NCBI GenBank assembly: GCA_024681175.1
Contig: JAILBI010000186.1
Coordinates: forward strand, 1 to 5,764
Reading direction: 5' to 3'
DNA: 5,764 nucleotides
Source of the DNA: Acholeplasmatales bacterium
GTDB lineage: Bacteria > Bacillota_I > Bacilli_A > Acholeplasmatales > Anaeroplasmataceae
Shown: piece by piece, positions 4,616 through 5,764 of the stretch
Layout of the letters: each line of letters starts with the position of its first letter
Numbering within the stretch: position 1 is the first letter of the stretch
Position numbers and translations under genes: made by a program
The notes under the pieces: model-generated
What the model saw: the letters and a program-made list of their open reading frames with translations, nothing else
Databases searched by the model: none
What the model was told of the DNA's origin: nothing

Positions 4616-4627
4616 AAGTTGGCGGAG
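4616..4627. repeat. Right att-like site inside the tRNA-Ser 3' end
   Basis: AAGTTGGCGGAG matches 1354-1365 exactly. It covers 4 bp of the acceptor stem, the G discriminator, CCA and AACT..-side flank of the tRNA gene. Integration here keeps the tRNA intact, as seen in the complete acceptor stem. Confidence 0.65.
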
Positions 4628-4708
4628 TGAGTGGGATTCGAACCCACGTACCCTTTCAGGTAGCCGCATTTCGAGTGCGGATCGTTATAACCACTTCGAT
4701 ATCACTCC
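4620..4708 (-). tRNA. tRNA-Ser (anticodon CGA)
   Basis: The minus strand folds as a class II tRNA: acceptor GGAGTGA with TCACTCC, anticodon stem CCGCA/TGCGG with loop CTCGAAA (anticodon CGA, reading UCG), a long variable arm TACC-TGAAA-GGTA, T-arm GTGGG-TTCGAAT-CCCAC, G discriminator and an encoded CCA (4620-4622). The long variable arm and discriminator G fit serine. The 3' end is the presumed integration site of the element to its left. Confidence 0.97.
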
Positions 4709-4716
4709 ATAATTTA

Positions 4717-4744
4717 ATTATATATAAAAATAAGCTCCTATCAA
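4717..4744 (-). promoter_or_regulatory. Candidate tRNA-Ser promoter, overlapping the tRNA-Leu terminator
   Basis: TTGATA (4739-4744) and TATAAT (4717-4722) on the minus strand are 16 bp apart, with the start near 4710, about 2 nt before the mature 5' end. The -35 sits in the apex of the tRNA-Leu terminator hairpin. Confidence 0.5.
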
Positions 4745-4754
4745 ATAGGAGCTT
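4721..4754 (-). terminator. Terminator between tRNA-Leu and tRNA-Ser
   Basis: AAGCTCCTAT (4732-4741) and ATAGGAGCTT (4745-4754) form a perfect 10-bp stem with a 3-nt loop. The minus-strand tail is ATTTTTATAT. It follows the tRNA-Leu CCA by 6 nt, so the two tRNAs are likely separate transcripts or only partly read through. Confidence 0.85.
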
Positions 4755-4760
4755 TTATTC

Positions 4761-4843
4761 TGGTGCCCGAAACAGGACTTGAACCTGCACACCGAAGTAC
4801 CAGATTCTAAGTCTGGCGCGTCTGCCAATTCCGCCATTCGGGC
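4761..4843 (-). tRNA. tRNA-Leu (anticodon TAG)
   Basis: Minus strand: acceptor GCCCGAA with TTCGGGC, D-arm GCGGAATTGGCAGACGC, anticodon stem CCAGA/TCTGG with loop CTTAGAA (anticodon TAG, reading CUN codons), a class II variable arm, T-arm CAGG-TTCAAGT-CCTG, A discriminator and an encoded CCA (4761-4763). The D-arm sequence is characteristic of bacterial leucine tRNAs. Confidence 0.97.
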
Positions 4844-4855
4844 ATAACAATTAAA

Positions 4856-4883
4856 ATTATATCAAAAATTTTTTCATTGTCAA
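4856..4883 (-). promoter_or_regulatory. Consensus promoter of tRNA-Leu
   Basis: A perfect TTGACA (4878-4883) and a perfect TATAAT (4856-4861) on the minus strand with 16-bp spacing. The start is near 4849, about 6 nt before the mature tRNA. The -35 begins right after the stem of the preceding gene's terminator. Confidence 0.85.
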
Positions 4884-4908
4884 TAAAGAAGAGATAATTC
4901 TCTTCCTT
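4880..4908 (-). terminator. Terminator of the membrane-protein gene
   Basis: On the minus strand AAGGAAGAG (4900-4908), a 6-nt loop and CTCTTCTTT (4885-4893) form 9 bp with one G-U pair. The stem shares two bases with the TAA stop (4907-4909), and the short tail merges with the tRNA-Leu -35. The T-run is weak. Confidence 0.65.
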
Positions 4909-5764
4909 ATTGAGTGAAAATATTATTATCTTTATTCTTTTTATAAATAATTATATAAAAATATAATTGATAAAATGCCATTAAGCCTACTATTGATAAC
5001 ATAAAATAAGCATAAGATAATTTTCTTATAGTAGTACCTTTATAATTAAATTTAATTTTATAATTACCTTCTTTTAATTTAAATGATACTAAACCATCTA
5101 CTTCTTTAGCTTCTACTTCTTTTTCTTTATTATTATCTTGATTTATTACAGTTATTTCATAACCAGGATAATAAATTAGTGGAACTTGAATATATGAATC
5201 TGAAGTTACTTCAACATCAAATGTAATTTTAGGAGCTTTAGAATAATAATTAGAAATAGTTCCACTACCTTCTAAAAATGCTGGTTCTAAAGTATTTACA
5301 GCATTATTTCCATAATAATCATTATGGATTATGTTTCTAACTGAATAAAATAATGAATTATCATATGATTTTTCATGAGAATCACCAGGATAAAAACATT
5401 GAGGCATATATTCAAAATTAAAACCTATTTCATGTTTATTACCTGTTAAATCTTTTTCTGTTATTTTATATGCAAATGATGGATTTTCTTTATTAGCTTC
5501 TATTCTTTTTTCTAAATTAGCTTGTGTCATTACAATCATAAATGATGTTGAAATAAATGTTAATGACACAACTATTTTATCATTCTTACAATATTTTAAT
5601 ATTGATCCAACCATTAATGTAAAATACATTCCTACTAAGAAAAATAATCTAAATGGGAATTGAATAACATAAAATGGTTTAATTACTATATTCCACATAT
5701 CAGGAATAAATATAAATAATAAAGTAATTATTAACATTGTAAATGAATATATAAATGTTCTATC
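4907..5764 (-). CDS. YfhO-like multi-spanning membrane protein, C-terminal part (5' end outside window)
   Basis: The frame is open from the right edge to a TAA at 4907-4909 (285 residues visible). An ATG at 5737 exists, but nine in-frame codons precede it without a stop, and it has no ribosome binding site (the upstream bases are AT-rich), so the gene almost surely starts beyond the window. Counting from that Met, the segments are: TM helix (1-15), the loop with YVIQFPFRLFF (23-33) and TM helices to about 70. An extracellular domain follows to residue 240, with strands around SDSYIQVPLIYYPGYEITV, and a last TM helix (243-265) with a Lys/Asn-rich tail. The FPFR motif and the YYPGY strand before the final helix are typical of YfhO/GT-C-like membrane proteins linked to glycosylation of wall polymers. 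Family is likely; the exact substrate is unknown. Confidence 0.75.
   Translation of the reverse strand, partial: DRTFIYSFTMLIITLLFIFIPDMWNIVIKPFYVIQFPFRLFFLVGMYFTLMVGSILKYCKNDKIVVSLTFISTSFMIVMTQANLEKRIEANKENPSFAYKITEKDLTGNKHEIGFNFEYMPQCFYPGDSHEKSYDNSLFYSVRNIIHNDYYGNNAVNTLEPAFLEGSGTISNYYSKAPKITFDVEVTSDSYIQVPLIYYPGYEITVINQDNNKEKEVEAKEVDGLVSFKLKEGNYKIKFNYKGTTIRKLSYAYFMLSIVGLMAFYQLYFYIIIYKKNKDNNIFTQ

Larger units (their letters stand above)
1354..4627 (-). mobile_element. Small integrated element at tRNA-Ser with degraded integrase
   Basis: The element is bounded by the two 12-bp att-like copies and spans about 3.27 kb. From the tRNA end leftward it holds a terminator, an integrase C-terminal remnant, an XRE repressor, an ImmA/IrrE peptidase, a leader ORF, a DUF4417-like gene and a basic/acidic overlapping gene pair. 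All genes read in the same direction as the tRNA. No intact integrase, excisionase, relaxase or replication gene is visible, so it is either a remnant of a larger ICE or prophage or a non-mobile satellite. The XRE/ImmA pair favours an ICE- or phage-type ancestor. Boundaries depend on the short repeat and are moderately sure. Confidence 0.6.

Noticed and set aside
4907..5737. ATG at 5737 as the true start of the membrane protein
   Set aside because: The frame continues upstream to the window edge, there is no ribosome binding site, and the family is normally much longer.
1..5764. CRISPR array or insertion sequence
   Set aside because: No regularly spaced repeats and no transposase frame or terminal inverted repeats were found. 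The repeats present occur only in pairs.

Overview
The window is AT-rich DNA. Its strong -35/-10 promoters, AGGAGG-type ribosome binding sites, TGA used as a stop and tRNAs with encoded CCA point to a low-GC Bacillota (Firmicutes) chromosome with the standard genetic code. The species cannot be named from this sequence.

Layout. (1) Positions 1-1310 hold a divergent accessory pair: an ORF6N-domain DNA-binding protein (minus strand, running off the left edge) and a small XRE/Cro-type regulator (plus strand). They share a 185-bp control region that carries an exact 12-bp repeat, one copy near each promoter. (2) Positions 1354-4627 look like a small integrated element. The same 12 bp, AAGTTGGCGGAG, occurs at both ends, and the right copy covers the 3' end and CCA of a tRNA-Ser gene. 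A truncated tyrosine-integrase C-terminus lies at the tRNA end. The cargo reads leftward on the minus strand: XRE repressor, ImmA/IrrE metallopeptidase, a tiny leader ORF, a DUF4417-like gene, a very basic 169-aa protein and a very acidic 158-aa protein. (3) Positions 4620-5764 are conventional chromosome: tRNA-Ser(CGA), tRNA-Leu(TAG) and the C-terminal part of a YfhO-like membrane protein, each with its own terminator.

How the parts may work together. The XRE/ImmA pair is the regulatory couple typical of ICEs and prophages: the peptidase removes the repressor on a signal. It has a consensus promoter flanked by an inverted operator-like pair. The last three cargo genes are tightly coupled: 26-aa leader ORF into DUF4417 (26-nt overlap), DUF4417 into the basic protein (8-nt overlap), basic into acidic protein (4-nt ATGA overlap). 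The basic-then-acidic order, charge and overlap resemble a toxin followed by its immunity protein, but I recognise neither family with certainty. A short plus-strand transcript with an extended -10 promoter and a terminator is predicted antisense to the leader of this cassette. It would give the cassette a control layout like that of some plasmid replication genes (antisense RNA plus coupled leader peptide).

The strongest points are the tRNA genes, the XRE/ImmA pair, the att-like repeat and the integrase remnant. The toxin/immunity reading, the DUF4417 assignment and the antisense RNA are inferences.
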